Of a stretch of DNA of 10,239 bases, positions 1-6,302 are shown in pieces. The position numbers and the translations under genes were made by a program. Every line of letters begins with the position of its first letter. The first letter of the stretch is position 1. This stretch comes from an uncultured Chloroflexota bacterium (GTDB lineage: Bacteria; Chloroflexota; Anaerolineae; Anaerolineales; Villigracilaceae), in assembly GCA_903837815.1 (NCBI GenBank), contig CAILWD010000629.1, positions 1 through 10,239 on the forward strand, in the 5' to 3' direction. Below the pieces are notes generated by a model that saw nothing but the letters and a program-made list of their open reading frames with translations, searched no databases and was not told the DNA's origin.

Positions 1-1085
1 AGAAGCAACAGAACCAGTCCCCAACCCAGGACTGCCGCCCAGCCAAACCAGGCGTAATCTTGAAGTGAGCCAGTCAAAAAGTTGAAGCGCGGCATTTCAT
101 TGCGGACGCTGAAGTAGGGCTGGGGCGCGGCGACATTGTAGATAAGAAGATTCTCCGCCACCAGCCCAACGCGCTGGGGGTTGATCTCTCGCGAGAATCT
201 TTCCTCTCCCATCAAGTTTTGGGGGATGAAGAAATAATCGGTAACGGGGTAGAAAAATTTGGAGACGAGACTCAACCCGACGCTGAACAGGAGAATCAAA
301 CCGAAGACGAGGGCAGTCCGCTTGAGGTCCCGCTTCACGAACAGAAAGATCAATCCCTGCTGAACGATATTTGTCAGCGTGATCCCAAAGGTGACGGCGC
401 CCGCCGCAATCAGGAATGCATTCGATTTATTTTCCAGCGCCAGCCAGATGAACAGCAGCAGGAAAAAGGTCGAGAAGATGTAGGTTTCGAGGATGCTGGC
501 AAAAATCAGGTGGGATGCGGAGAGTCCGAGCAGGGACGCGCATAAAACGGCGTAGGGCGGGTTTTCGGTCAGCAGGCGGACGATCTTCCACATCCAAAAG
601 ACGCATCCGCCTCCCACAGCCGAAAGCAGGAGCAGGGCGGCATGGAAACGGTCTCCGCCGGTCAGAATGGAAAGCGCGGCAATCAGCGGACGAAAGAGCA
701 GGTGAAAAAAAGGGTGGATGGCGCGCGTGCCAATATCTCCGCCAGTTTCCGCCGCCATGCGCAGGTGCCACGACCCGCTGTCGGCGGCAAAATAAATATT
801 GTTGGTGTTGGTTCCGGTCTTGTTGAAGATGGTGGCAGTCAGAAAATATCCCAGAAAAAACAGGAGGAACAAGACCAAGCCGTCGAAGTTCCGATTCGAT
901 TTTCCAGACCGTTGTTGGAATATTAGAATGACGGCGGCAAGCAGAAAAAAGATTGCGGGCAGGGGGGAATTTTTGATAAGGATGGGGGCGTCGAAAACAG
1001 ACGGGCTTCGCAACCCGATGATGAGTGCGGCGATTGGGAAAGCGGCGGCGGGGAGAAATGCCGCCAGTGAAATGATTTTTCGCAT
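1..1085 (-). CDS. Polytopic membrane protein, probable GT-C type glycosyltransferase (partial, C-terminus outside window)
   Basis: Reading the minus strand from the ATG at 1085-1083, the frame stays open for 361 codons to the window edge, so the C-terminus is missing. The product is strongly hydrophobic, with many predicted membrane segments: roughly residues 5-25, 43-56, 69-87, 148-168, 178-197, 201-217, 224-249 and 257-274, then another starting near 346. Between segments 3 and 4 a polar loop contains ADSGSWHLRMA (about 101-111) and RAIHPFFHLLFRPL (about 121-134). An acidic residue followed by an HP-containing stretch in the first large loop, and the ETYIFS motif near 200-205, resemble lipid-dependent GT-C glycosyltransferases (GT39/ArnT/RgtA-like); this is a resemblance only, not a proven family. 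No Shine-Dalgarno precedes the ATG; a TATAAT lies 6 nt upstream, suggesting a leaderless mRNA. The gene lies downstream of the deacetylase-like lipoprotein but beyond its terminator, so it is probably transcribed separately. A transporter-like or O-antigen polymerase-like protein remains possible. Confidence 0.72.
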   Translation of the reverse strand, partial: MRKIISLAAFLPAAAFPIAALIIGLRSPSVFDAPILIKNSPLPAIFFLLAAVILIFQQRSGKSNRNFDGLVLFLLFFLGYFLTATIFNKTGTNTNNIYFAADSGSWHLRMAAETGGDIGTRAIHPFFHLLFRPLIAALSILTGGDRFHAALLLLSAVGGGCVFWMWKIVRLLTENPPYAVLCASLLGLSASHLIFASILETYIFSTFFLLLFIWLALENKSNAFLIAAGAVTFGITLTNIVQQGLIFLFVKRDLKRTALVFGLILLFSVGLSLVSKFFYPVTDYFFIPQNLMGEERFSREINPQRVGLVAENLLIYNVAAPQPYFSVRNEMPRFNFLTGSLQDYAWFGWAAVLGWGLVLLL

Positions 1086-1091
1086 TGGGAA

Positions 1092-1097
1092 ATTATA
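1092..1097 (-). promoter_or_regulatory. -10 element (TATAAT) for the membrane protein gene, leaderless-type
   Basis: On the minus strand a perfect TATAAT occupies 1097-1092 and is followed by only 6 nt before the ATG at 1085. A start point about 7 nt after the -10 would fall on the ATG itself. No good -35 hexamer is visible at 16-18 nt spacing, so strength is uncertain. Confidence 0.5.
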
Positions 1098-1130
1098 AGA
1101 CCAAACGCGTTTGTCTGATTATTGTCCAAT

Positions 1131-1166
1131 AAAAAAAAACAGCCTGCGCGGTTCAGGCGCGGGCTG
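1131..1166 (-). terminator. Intrinsic terminator after the deacetylase-like lipoprotein gene
   Basis: On the minus strand, 11 nt past the stop codon at 1178, a hairpin forms between arms 1166-1157 and 1149-1140 (10 pairs, one G-T). It is followed directly by nine T residues (plus-strand A run at 1131-1139). This separates the lipoprotein gene from the membrane protein gene downstream. Confidence 0.87.
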
Positions 1167-1177
1167 TTCCTTGCCAA

Positions 1178-2338
1178 TTACTGGGCGGGCGGAATTGCGC
1201 CGTAGGCCGGCGCGCAGACGATGTCGTAGTATTCCAATTCGATGGCTTTGTTTTGTTCTGCGTATTGCGCCGCCTGGTCGCTGATGACGCGGACGTTATC
1301 CAATTGGTTGCGGGCGTCTATGTCCCAATAGCGGGGGATGGTCATTAGCGGGTTGCCCGCCGGGGTTTCGGGGATGGCCACCGGGTTCGAGGGGTTGACC
1401 GAATCTGCCTGTGGAATCCAGTTGTACATCACGGGTCCGCGCGGGTTGACGGTGAAACCCAGTTTGTAGCCGAGTTGCGTCCCCAACTCTACGGCGCGGC
1501 GTGAAAACCCGCCGCCAGGCCAGATGTAGGCGATGGGAGTCTTGTTCATATATTTTTGGATGGAAGCAATTCCGCCGTTCATTTCGCCCATGATAAATTC
1601 ATCGTCCGAGCCATCGCTGATGGGGATGTTATGAATGTAACCGTGCGCCTGGTAATCCACCCAGCCTTCGGCAGAGAGGGCGGCATTTTCCGCCCACAGG
1701 TCTGGACGTTCGTCGATGCCGATGTAGGCGTTAACCACGCGCCAGCCCCATTCTTCATAATATGGGCGAAAGTGTGTGTTGAATGATTCGGCAAAGTGGC
1801 GGTCATCCACCACCAGCAGCACCGAACGCAGGGGAATCTTCGCGTTGCCGTACATGAAGTCCACCATCTGCCGCGTGTCAATTGCCGCGAAGCCCAGTTC
1901 ATGCAGGTCGTTCATCAACTTGTTAAAATCGCGCACCGTAATCTGGTTCATCCCGGCTGTGGCATCCTTGGTGATGCCGTGGAACATGACTACCATCACC
2001 ACTGTGCCCGGCACAGAATTATTTGGATTCCACTTGTTTTGCAGGTACTGGCAGGTATCTGCCACATAGGTTCGCGGCAGGTTTTCAGGTTTGAGAATTC
2101 CGGTTTGAAACATCCCCGGCAGTGCGGGCGGCGTACGCGGAACCGTTGCTGTGGGGATGGGAGTCTCAGTGGGCGCGGGTGTTTCGGTTGGAATTGTAAG
2201 TTGAGCAAAAGCTGTCTCGAATGCCGCCGTCAACGCGATATTCTGGTCGGGCGTTGGCGCAGCGGCGGGCTGGCAGGAGACCAACAGGATGACAGGCAGG
2301 GCAAAGGCGATAATGGTACGTGGCACGTGATTTTTCAT
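1178..2338 (-). CDS. Polysaccharide deacetylase-like (NodB/CE4-fold) lipoprotein
   Basis: 386 aa from the ATG at 2338. Residues 1-22 form a lipoprotein signal peptide: basic start, hydrophobic core, lipobox LVSC with Cys22, so the product is expected to be membrane-anchored outside the cell. A Thr/Pro-rich linker covers about 49-74. The catalytic-type region follows: strand VVMVVMFHG (113-121), a VVDDR motif (177-180) in the place of the CE4 TFDDG, HGYIH (232-236) matching the metal-binding HxxxH, and WPGGG (273-277) where related esterases have an aromatic-Pro motif. The Asp-Asp and His-x3-His residues are kept, so metal-dependent deacetylation of an envelope polysaccharide is plausible, but the flanking motif residues diverge and the substrate is unknown. 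A start 18 codons upstream (2392) is open, but it lies in the preceding gene's terminator hairpin and would displace the signal peptide, so I reject it. There is no Shine-Dalgarno; TAGAAT lies 7 nt before the ATG. Confidence 0.8.
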   Translation of the reverse strand: MKNHVPRTIIAFALPVILLVSCQPAAAPTPDQNIALTAAFETAFAQLTIPTETPAPTETPIPTATVPRTPPALPGMFQTGILKPENLPRTYVADTCQYLQNKWNPNNSVPGTVVMVVMFHGITKDATAGMNQITVRDFNKLMNDLHELGFAAIDTRQMVDFMYGNAKIPLRSVLLVVDDRHFAESFNTHFRPYYEEWGWRVVNAYIGIDERPDLWAENAALSAEGWVDYQAHGYIHNIPISDGSDDEFIMGEMNGGIASIQKYMNKTPIAYIWPGGGFSRRAVELGTQLGYKLGFTVNPRGPVMYNWIPQADSVNPSNPVAIPETPAGNPLMTIPRYWDIDARNQLDNVRVISDQAAQYAEQNKAIELEYYDIVCAPAYGAIPPAQ

Positions 2339-2345
2339 GCTTTGA

Positions 2346-2351
2346 ATTCTA
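2346..2351 (-). promoter_or_regulatory. -10-like element (TAGAAT) for the lipoprotein gene, leaderless-type
   Basis: Minus-strand TAGAAT at 2351-2346 (5 of 6 matches to TATAAT) ends 7 nt before the ATG at 2338. It sits just after the T-run of the upstream terminator. I see no convincing -35; the spacer would run into the terminator hairpin. Confidence 0.4.
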
Positions 2352-2355
2352 CTCG

Positions 2356-2389
2356 AAAAAAGTAGGACGCTTGCATTTCGCAAACGTCC
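2356..2389 (-). terminator. Intrinsic terminator after inositol-1-phosphate synthase
   Basis: On the minus strand the arms GGACGTTTGC (2389-2380) and GCAAGCGTCC (2374-2365) pair over 10 positions (one G-T) around a 5-nt loop. TAC and then six T residues (2361-2356) follow. It lies 28 nt past the stop codon at 2418. Confidence 0.87.
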
Positions 2390-2417
2390 CACCGATCACT
2401 GATTACTGTTCCCCGTC

Positions 2418-3503
2418 TTATTCGTCGCTCCTGCCTGCAATGAAATCCTCCACCTTTTCGCGGCAGATATCGTCGCGGAATTGTTTGGGCGGCGTCTTGA
2501 AGAAGTACGAAGAGGGTCCGATGATGGGCCCCGCCAGTTCGCGGTCGAGGGCGATCTTGGCGCAGCGCACAGCGTCGATGATCACGCCTGCCGAGTTGGG
2601 GCTGTCCCAAACTTCGAGTTTGACTTCGGCATTCAACGGCACATTGCCAAACGTGGTGCCTTCCATGCGGATGTAGCACCACTTGCGGTCTGTGAGCCAG
2701 GGGATGTGGTCGCTGGGCCCAACGTGGACGTTCTTCTTGTCCATCTCGTACGGCAGCATACTGGTCACGGCATTGGTCTTGGAAATCTTCTTGCTTTCGA
2801 GACGCTCACGTTCCAGCATGTTCAGGAAGTCGGTGTTGCCGCCGAAGTTGAGCTGGTAGGTGCGTTCGAGTTTTACTCCACGATCTACAAACAGGCTGGT
2901 CAGGGCGCGGTGGACAATGGTTGCGCCCACCTGGCTCTTCACATCGTCGCCCAAAATTGGCAGGCCGGCATCTGCAAACCGTTTGCCCCAGTATTCAGAA
3001 GAACCAATGAAGACGGGAATCCCATTGACGAAAGCGCAACCTGCTTCGAGAATTTGTTCCACGTACCATTTGGTGGCCATCTCTGACCCGACCGGCAGAA
3101 AGTTGACCACCACATCGGTGTGGGTATCTCGCAGGAGTTTGACAATGTCGGCGGTGGGGCCGGGCGCCTTTTTGATGACTTCGTTGAGATATTTCCCCAG
3201 GCCATCGTGAGTCATACCGCGCACCACGGGGGCATCCAAATGGGGGACATCGGCAAATTTATAGGTGTTGTTGGGGTCGGCAAAAATGGCTTCGGACAAG
3301 TCCTTGCCCACCTTCTCGGCGTTGATGTCAATTCCGAGGGTAAACTCCACGTCGCGGACATGATAATCGCCAAGTTTGGTATGCATCATACCGGGGATGA
3401 TCTCATCCACTTTGGCATTTTTATAGAACTGGACCCCCTGCACCAGCGCCGAGGCGCAATTCCCCACACCGATAATCGCAACACGTACTTTTTTACTAGG
3501 CAT
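2418..3503 (-). CDS. ino1: myo-inositol-1-phosphate synthase (inositol-3-phosphate synthase)
   Basis: 361 aa, about the length of the short actinobacterial/archaeal enzymes. The family converts glucose 6-phosphate to 1L-myo-inositol 1-phosphate using NAD+ in an internal redox cycle; it is cytosolic and feeds inositol lipids, inositol-based solutes or thiols. Visible motifs: Rossmann glycine loop GVGNCASAL (12-20), NFLPVGSE (134-141), GDDVKSQVGAT (185-195), NFGGNTDFLN (219-228), SKTNAV (241-246), GPSDHIPWL (262-270) and NSAGV (303-307), in family order and without gaps. The start at 3503 is supported by AAGGAG at 3518-3513, 9 nt upstream. The gene is divergent from a sensor kinase, with 95 bp between the two starts, and ends in its own terminator, so it is probably monocistronic. 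Which inositol product this organism makes cannot be read from the window; the envelope-type genes downstream make an inositol phospholipid or glycan plausible, but this is inference. Confidence 0.95.
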   Translation of the reverse strand: MPSKKVRVAIIGVGNCASALVQGVQFYKNAKVDEIIPGMMHTKLGDYHVRDVEFTLGIDINAEKVGKDLSEAIFADPNNTYKFADVPHLDAPVVRGMTHDGLGKYLNEVIKKAPGPTADIVKLLRDTHTDVVVNFLPVGSEMATKWYVEQILEAGCAFVNGIPVFIGSSEYWGKRFADAGLPILGDDVKSQVGATIVHRALTSLFVDRGVKLERTYQLNFGGNTDFLNMLERERLESKKISKTNAVTSMLPYEMDKKNVHVGPSDHIPWLTDRKWCYIRMEGTTFGNVPLNAEVKLEVWDSPNSAGVIIDAVRCAKIALDRELAGPIIGPSSYFFKTPPKQFRDDICREKVEDFIAGRSDE

Positions 3504-3579
3504 AATTTTTTTCTCCTTGGTATATTTAGGCGCAATTTCCTTGTTACGGACTTTTATTTATCTCAGACAGACCGTGAAG

Positions 3580-3585
3580 TATAAT
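3580..3585 (+). promoter_or_regulatory. -10 element (TATAAT) for the sensor kinase gene
   Basis: A perfect TATAAT ends 13 nt before the first ATG (3599). The best -35 at 17-nt spacing is TTTATC (3557-3562), only a 3 of 6 match. A start near 3592 would leave a leader of only about 7-10 nt. It lies in the 95-bp divergent region shared with ino1; I could not define the ino1 promoter there. Confidence 0.5.
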
Positions 3586-3598
3586 ACGAGACAGGAAA

Positions 3599-4861
3599 AT
3601 GATGGCAATGGAACAGGAAAAAATCGTCGAACGCCTTCTGGAAGCGACCCGCAACTTGAGCACGGTGGTTGACCTTGAAACCTACCTGCAATCCATCCTC
3701 TCCGCCGCCGCCGAGTTGACCGAGAGCGAAACAGCATCTCTGATGGAATACGATGACTCCTCGCAACAACTTTGCTTCCGGTATGTCCCCTGGTTCCACC
3801 GCGAAGCGATCAGTTCCACAAAGATTCCGCTCGATAAAAGCGCGGCGGGGTGGGTCTTCCTGCATGTCAAGCCGCTCATCATCGAAGATGTGAAGAGCGA
3901 CCCGCGCCATTACGTAATCATAGACTCCCTCGCAGATTTCAACACCCGCTCCCTGCTGGCTGTGCCGCTCATTTTTCATGGCAGACCGCTGGGAGTGCTG
4001 GAGGTCTTCAACAAAACCGAGCGCTACAGAGATGAGGATATTTACATCCTTGAATCCCTTGCCTCCCTTGCGATCACCGCCCTGCAAAACGACAGCCTGG
4101 AGAAGGATTTGGCCGCCTCCCAAAAGGAAGTTCGCAACCTCGACCGCATGAAAAACGAATTCATCGCGATCACTTCCCACGAACTCCGCACCCCGCTAGG
4201 GTTGGTCATCGGCCACGCCACCTTCCTTCGAGAACTCACCGGAGACCGTCACCAGGAACAGGTGGATGCAATCATCCGCAGCGCAACCAAATTGAAGGAA
4301 ATCATCGAGAACCTTTCCACAGTCGATAATTACCAGAGCGGCGGCGCAAGCCTGCGCTCGCGCAAAATCTCTGTCAGCCGCCTCATCGAAGATGTGACCA
4401 TTGCCTTTCGCGATATGGCCGCAAAAAAAACAGTCACACTCAAAGCCGAGATCCAACCCAATGAGGAATTGTCGATAAACGCCGACGGCAATAAACTTTC
4501 TGTCGCCTTGAGCAACCTGGTCAAGAATGCGCTGACCTTTACCCCCAACGGCGGACATATCATTGTCCGCGGCAGCCGAGAGGGAAATTCCATCAAGGTA
4601 TCGGTGGAGGATGACGGGATCGGAATTCCCGCCGACGACCTGGCGCGCATCTTCGAGCGTTTCTATCAAGTCGAGTCTCACCTAACGCGGAAACACGGCG
4701 GCATGGGGCTTGGGCTGTCCGTCGCCAAATCCATGGTCGAGCATCACGGCGGGCGCATCTGGGCAGAAAGCAAGGAGGGCGCGGGCAGTCGGTTTATTTT
4801 CCTGCTGCCGCTCGACTCAAAGCCCGAAGAACCGGCCCCCGCAAAACCGTTTGCCGAATGA
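3599..4861 (+). CDS. Soluble sensor histidine kinase, GAF-HisKA-HATPase_c
   Basis: 420 aa with no membrane segment or signal peptide, so a cytoplasmic sensor. Residues about 10-165 form a GAF domain (hydrophobic strands such as SLLAVPLIF and GVLEVFN at 118-138). A helical linker (166-186) leads to the HisKA dimerisation domain with H-box SHELRTPL (193-200; phosphoacceptor His194). The ATPase domain shows the N-box NLVKNAL (306-312), G1 DDGIGIP (338-344), F-box IFERFYQV (351-358) and G2 GMGLGL (368-373), so it looks catalytically intact. The C-terminal tail is Pro/Glu/Ala-rich. No response regulator is adjacent, so the partner is elsewhere; the GAF ligand is unknown. Three in-frame ATGs (3599, 3602, 3608) compete. 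A weak AGGA at 3593-3596 is too close to the first and better placed for 3602 or 3608, so the true start may be 1-3 codons later. A strong terminator follows within 20 nt of the stop, so it is likely monocistronic. Confidence 0.92.
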   Translation: MMAMEQEKIVERLLEATRNLSTVVDLETYLQSILSAAAELTESETASLMEYDDSSQQLCFRYVPWFHREAISSTKIPLDKSAAGWVFLHVKPLIIEDVKSDPRHYVIIDSLADFNTRSLLAVPLIFHGRPLGVLEVFNKTERYRDEDIYILESLASLAITALQNDSLEKDLAASQKEVRNLDRMKNEFIAITSHELRTPLGLVIGHATFLRELTGDRHQEQVDAIIRSATKLKEIIENLSTVDNYQSGGASLRSRKISVSRLIEDVTIAFRDMAAKKTVTLKAEIQPNEELSINADGNKLSVALSNLVKNALTFTPNGGHIIVRGSREGNSIKVSVEDDGIGIPADDLARIFERFYQVESHLTRKHGGMGLGLSVAKSMVEHHGGRIWAESKEGAGSRFIFLLPLDSKPEEPAPAKPFAE

Positions 4862-4880
4862 CCCCCCAGCCAAAAATTCA

Positions 4881-4914
4881 TCCCGTCAAAATCGATTGAC
4901 GGGATTTTTATTTC
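4881..4914 (+). terminator. Intrinsic terminator after the sensor kinase
   Basis: A perfect 9-bp stem, TCCCGTCAA (4881-4889) with TTGACGGGA (4896-4904), encloses a 6-nt loop and is followed by TTTTTATTT. The right arm contains TTGACG, which also serves as the best -35 candidate for the next gene. Confidence 0.88.
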
Positions 4915-4925
4915 TTTGATACACT
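4896..4925 (+). promoter_or_regulatory. Putative promoter for the aminotransferase, overlapping the upstream terminator
   Basis: TTGACG (4896-4901, 5 of 6 to TTGACA), an 18-nt spacer, then TACACT (4920-4925, 4 of 6 to TATAAT). The -10 ends 7 nt before the ATG at 4933, so transcription would begin at the start codon. No Shine-Dalgarno is seen in CGCGCCC before the ATG, which fits a leaderless message. Confidence 0.5.
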
Positions 4926-4932
4926 CGCGCCC

Positions 4933-6114
4933 ATGTTAAACCTCAACCAGCAATTCGACCTTATCCGGCAATCTGCCACAGTGGCCATGGCAGATCGCAT
5001 CCTCGCCCTCAAAGCCAGCGGACGAAACATCGTCGGCTTGCAGGTGGGCGACCCCGATTTCGGCACAGCGCCCGCCATTGTCGAAGCCGCACTCAAAGCC
5101 ATGCAAGACGGGCAGACGCATTACGGACCCTCTGTCGGGACGCTGGAACTTCGCCGGGCAATCGCCGCCAAATTTCAGCGCGATGAAGGCGTGGCGTACG
5201 ACCCCGCTTCCGAAATCCTCGTCACACACGGCGGCATCCACGCCTACTACACCGCGATGCAATCCATCTTGAATCCGGGTGACGATGTGCTGGTCCCTGA
5301 CCCGTCCTGGGCGACTCATTCGAACATGGCGATTATGCTGCGCGGAAATGTGATTCGCGTCCCCGCCCCCGCTGAAAACGGATTCATCCCCCAATTTGAA
5401 TCCTGGCTGCGGGCTTTGACCCACAAAACCAAAGTCATCGTCCTCAACTATCCATCCAACCCGACGGGCGCATTCCCCTCGCGTGAATATTTGACAAAGT
5501 TGCATGAGTTCGCCAAAGAACACAACCTGTGGATTGTCAGCGATGAAGTGTACGGCAGTTTGTTTTACGAAGGCAAGCCAACTTCCGCCGCCGCCATCGA
5601 AGGCGCAAAAGAGCGGACGCTGCTGGTGAACAGCCTGTCGAAATCTTACGCCATGACCGGCTGGCGGGTGGGATTCCTCGCCGCGCCCGCCGCTGTGATT
5701 CAAAACGCGCTCAAAGCGGGGCAAAATTCCATCACCTGCGTCGCACCCTTCATTCAAAAAGCCGCCGCCTTTGCGCTGACCGACCCCGCGATTCAGCAAG
5801 TCACCGCCGATATGCGCACCGCTTACAGCCGCCGCCGCGATCTGGTTTTGCGCCTCGCGCGCGAACTCGAATGTGAGAAGGTCAAAGTCATTCCGCCGCA
5901 GGGCGCGTTTTATTTCTTCCTTGACCTGCGGGCGTTGAAAATGTCCTCAGTCGAAATGTGCGAAAAAATTCTGGAGACCGAAGGCGTGGGGCTTGTGCCC
6001 GGCTCGGCGTTTGGCGAACAAGGCGAAGGCTTTATCCGCCTGTGCATTGCCGCATCCGACGAGGATGTGGAAGCGGGATTCAGAAAAATTGTGAAGTGGG
6101 CTGAAAGACAATAG
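4933..6114 (+). CDS. PLP-dependent aminotransferase, class I/II (aspartate/aromatic aminotransferase-like)
   Basis: 393 aa, normal length for fold-type I subfamily I-gamma enzymes such as the Thermus aspartate aminotransferase. It should transfer an amino group between an amino acid and a 2-oxo acid in the cytosol. Visible: substrate-side GDPDF (39-43), NYPSNPTG (172-179, with the PLP-contacting Asn176), SDEVYG (203-208, Asp204 pairing with the pyridine nitrogen and Tyr207), SLSKSYAMTGWRVG (234-247, Schiff-base Lys237) and GFIRLC (366-371), where Arg369 matches the carboxylate-binding Arg. The family cannot be assigned to one substrate by sequence: aspartate, alanine, aromatic acids or prephenate are all possible. 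Prephenate dehydratase lies 188 bp downstream on the same strand, so the final phenylpyruvate-to-phenylalanine step, or arogenate formation, is a reasonable inference. Start chosen at 4933: the first residues MLNLNQQFDLIRQSATVAMA fit the family N-terminus, and no upstream in-frame start is supported by an RBS. Confidence 0.92.
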   Translation: MLNLNQQFDLIRQSATVAMADRILALKASGRNIVGLQVGDPDFGTAPAIVEAALKAMQDGQTHYGPSVGTLELRRAIAAKFQRDEGVAYDPASEILVTHGGIHAYYTAMQSILNPGDDVLVPDPSWATHSNMAIMLRGNVIRVPAPAENGFIPQFESWLRALTHKTKVIVLNYPSNPTGAFPSREYLTKLHEFAKEHNLWIVSDEVYGSLFYEGKPTSAAAIEGAKERTLLVNSLSKSYAMTGWRVGFLAAPAAVIQNALKAGQNSITCVAPFIQKAAAFALTDPAIQQVTADMRTAYSRRRDLVLRLARELECEKVKVIPPQGAFYFFLDLRALKMSSVEMCEKILETEGVGLVPGSAFGEQGEGFIRLCIAASDEDVEAGFRKIVKWAERQ

Positions 6115-6129
6115 TAGACTTTATCCGAA

Positions 6130-6211
6130 ATAATCCACAGATTTCACAGATTGGACAGATTAGTAAATTTTCAAAAAAAATCTGTGAAAATCTGCGTCAT
6201 CTGTGGATAAT
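6130..6211 (+). repeat. Large imperfect intergenic palindrome built of CACAGATT units
   Basis: The left arm (6130-6161) and right arm (6179-6211) are near-reverse complements around a ~17-nt AT-rich loop. The outer 13 nt pair with one mismatch (ATAATCCACAGAT against ATTATCCACAGAT). Within each arm the motif CACAGATT or a variant repeats about every 9-11 nt. The transcript could fold into a long hairpin between the aminotransferase and pheA. It resembles 'AATCTGTG...ATCTGTGGAT' intergenic repeats that I recall from diverse bacterial genomes. It has no clear T-run on the plus strand, so I do not call it a terminator. Confidence 0.7.
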
Positions 6212-6246
6212 CAGATAAATTGTTCTTGTTACAGATAATGTCTAAT

Positions 6247-6288
6247 AGTCAAAGGTCGGGCGACTTTCGACTTTAGACCTTCGACCCA
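6247..6288 (+). repeat. Degenerate GAC-containing heptamer repeat
   Basis: Four consecutive 7-mers, CGACTTT, CGACTTT, AGACCTT and CGACCCA (6261-6288), repeat a GAC core at 7-nt period. The preceding AGTCAAA and GGTCGGG (6247-6260) are the same unit in reverse complement. The block ends 3 nt before the pheA Shine-Dalgarno. Confidence 0.65.
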
Positions 6289-6302
6289 AGCGAGGAGCAA
6301 CC

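Noticed and set aside
1796..2365. 189-codon plus-strand frame over the lipoprotein gene
   Set aside because: Antisense to the signal peptide, linker and catalytic region of a coherent lipoprotein; His/Arg/Gly-rich shadow.
2339..2392. Upstream start adding 18 residues to the lipoprotein
   Set aside because: The extension lies in the ino1 terminator hairpin and would push the lipobox away from the N-terminus.
2481..3086. 201-codon plus-strand frame within ino1
   Set aside because: Antisense to a fully conserved MIPS coding sequence, no RBS and no recognisable domain.
3563..4180. 205-codon minus-strand frame over the sensor kinase start
   Set aside because: It covers the divergent promoter region and GAF coding sequence in antisense; no family resemblance.
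4936..5799. 287-codon minus-strand open frame inside the aminotransferase gene
   Set aside because: It is antisense to a gene with all catalytic motifs intact, and its translation (Gly/Val/Asp/His-rich) shows no family features; a GC-bias shadow.
6130..6290. CRISPR array
   Set aside because: Repeat words are only 7-9 nt, degenerate and partly inverted, with no uniform repeats or spacers and no cas genes.
6115..6302. Phe attenuator, T-box or leader peptide upstream of pheA
   Set aside because: I found no Phe-rich short ORF, no T-box-like sequence and no alternative terminator with a T-run; only the palindrome and heptamer repeat are visible.
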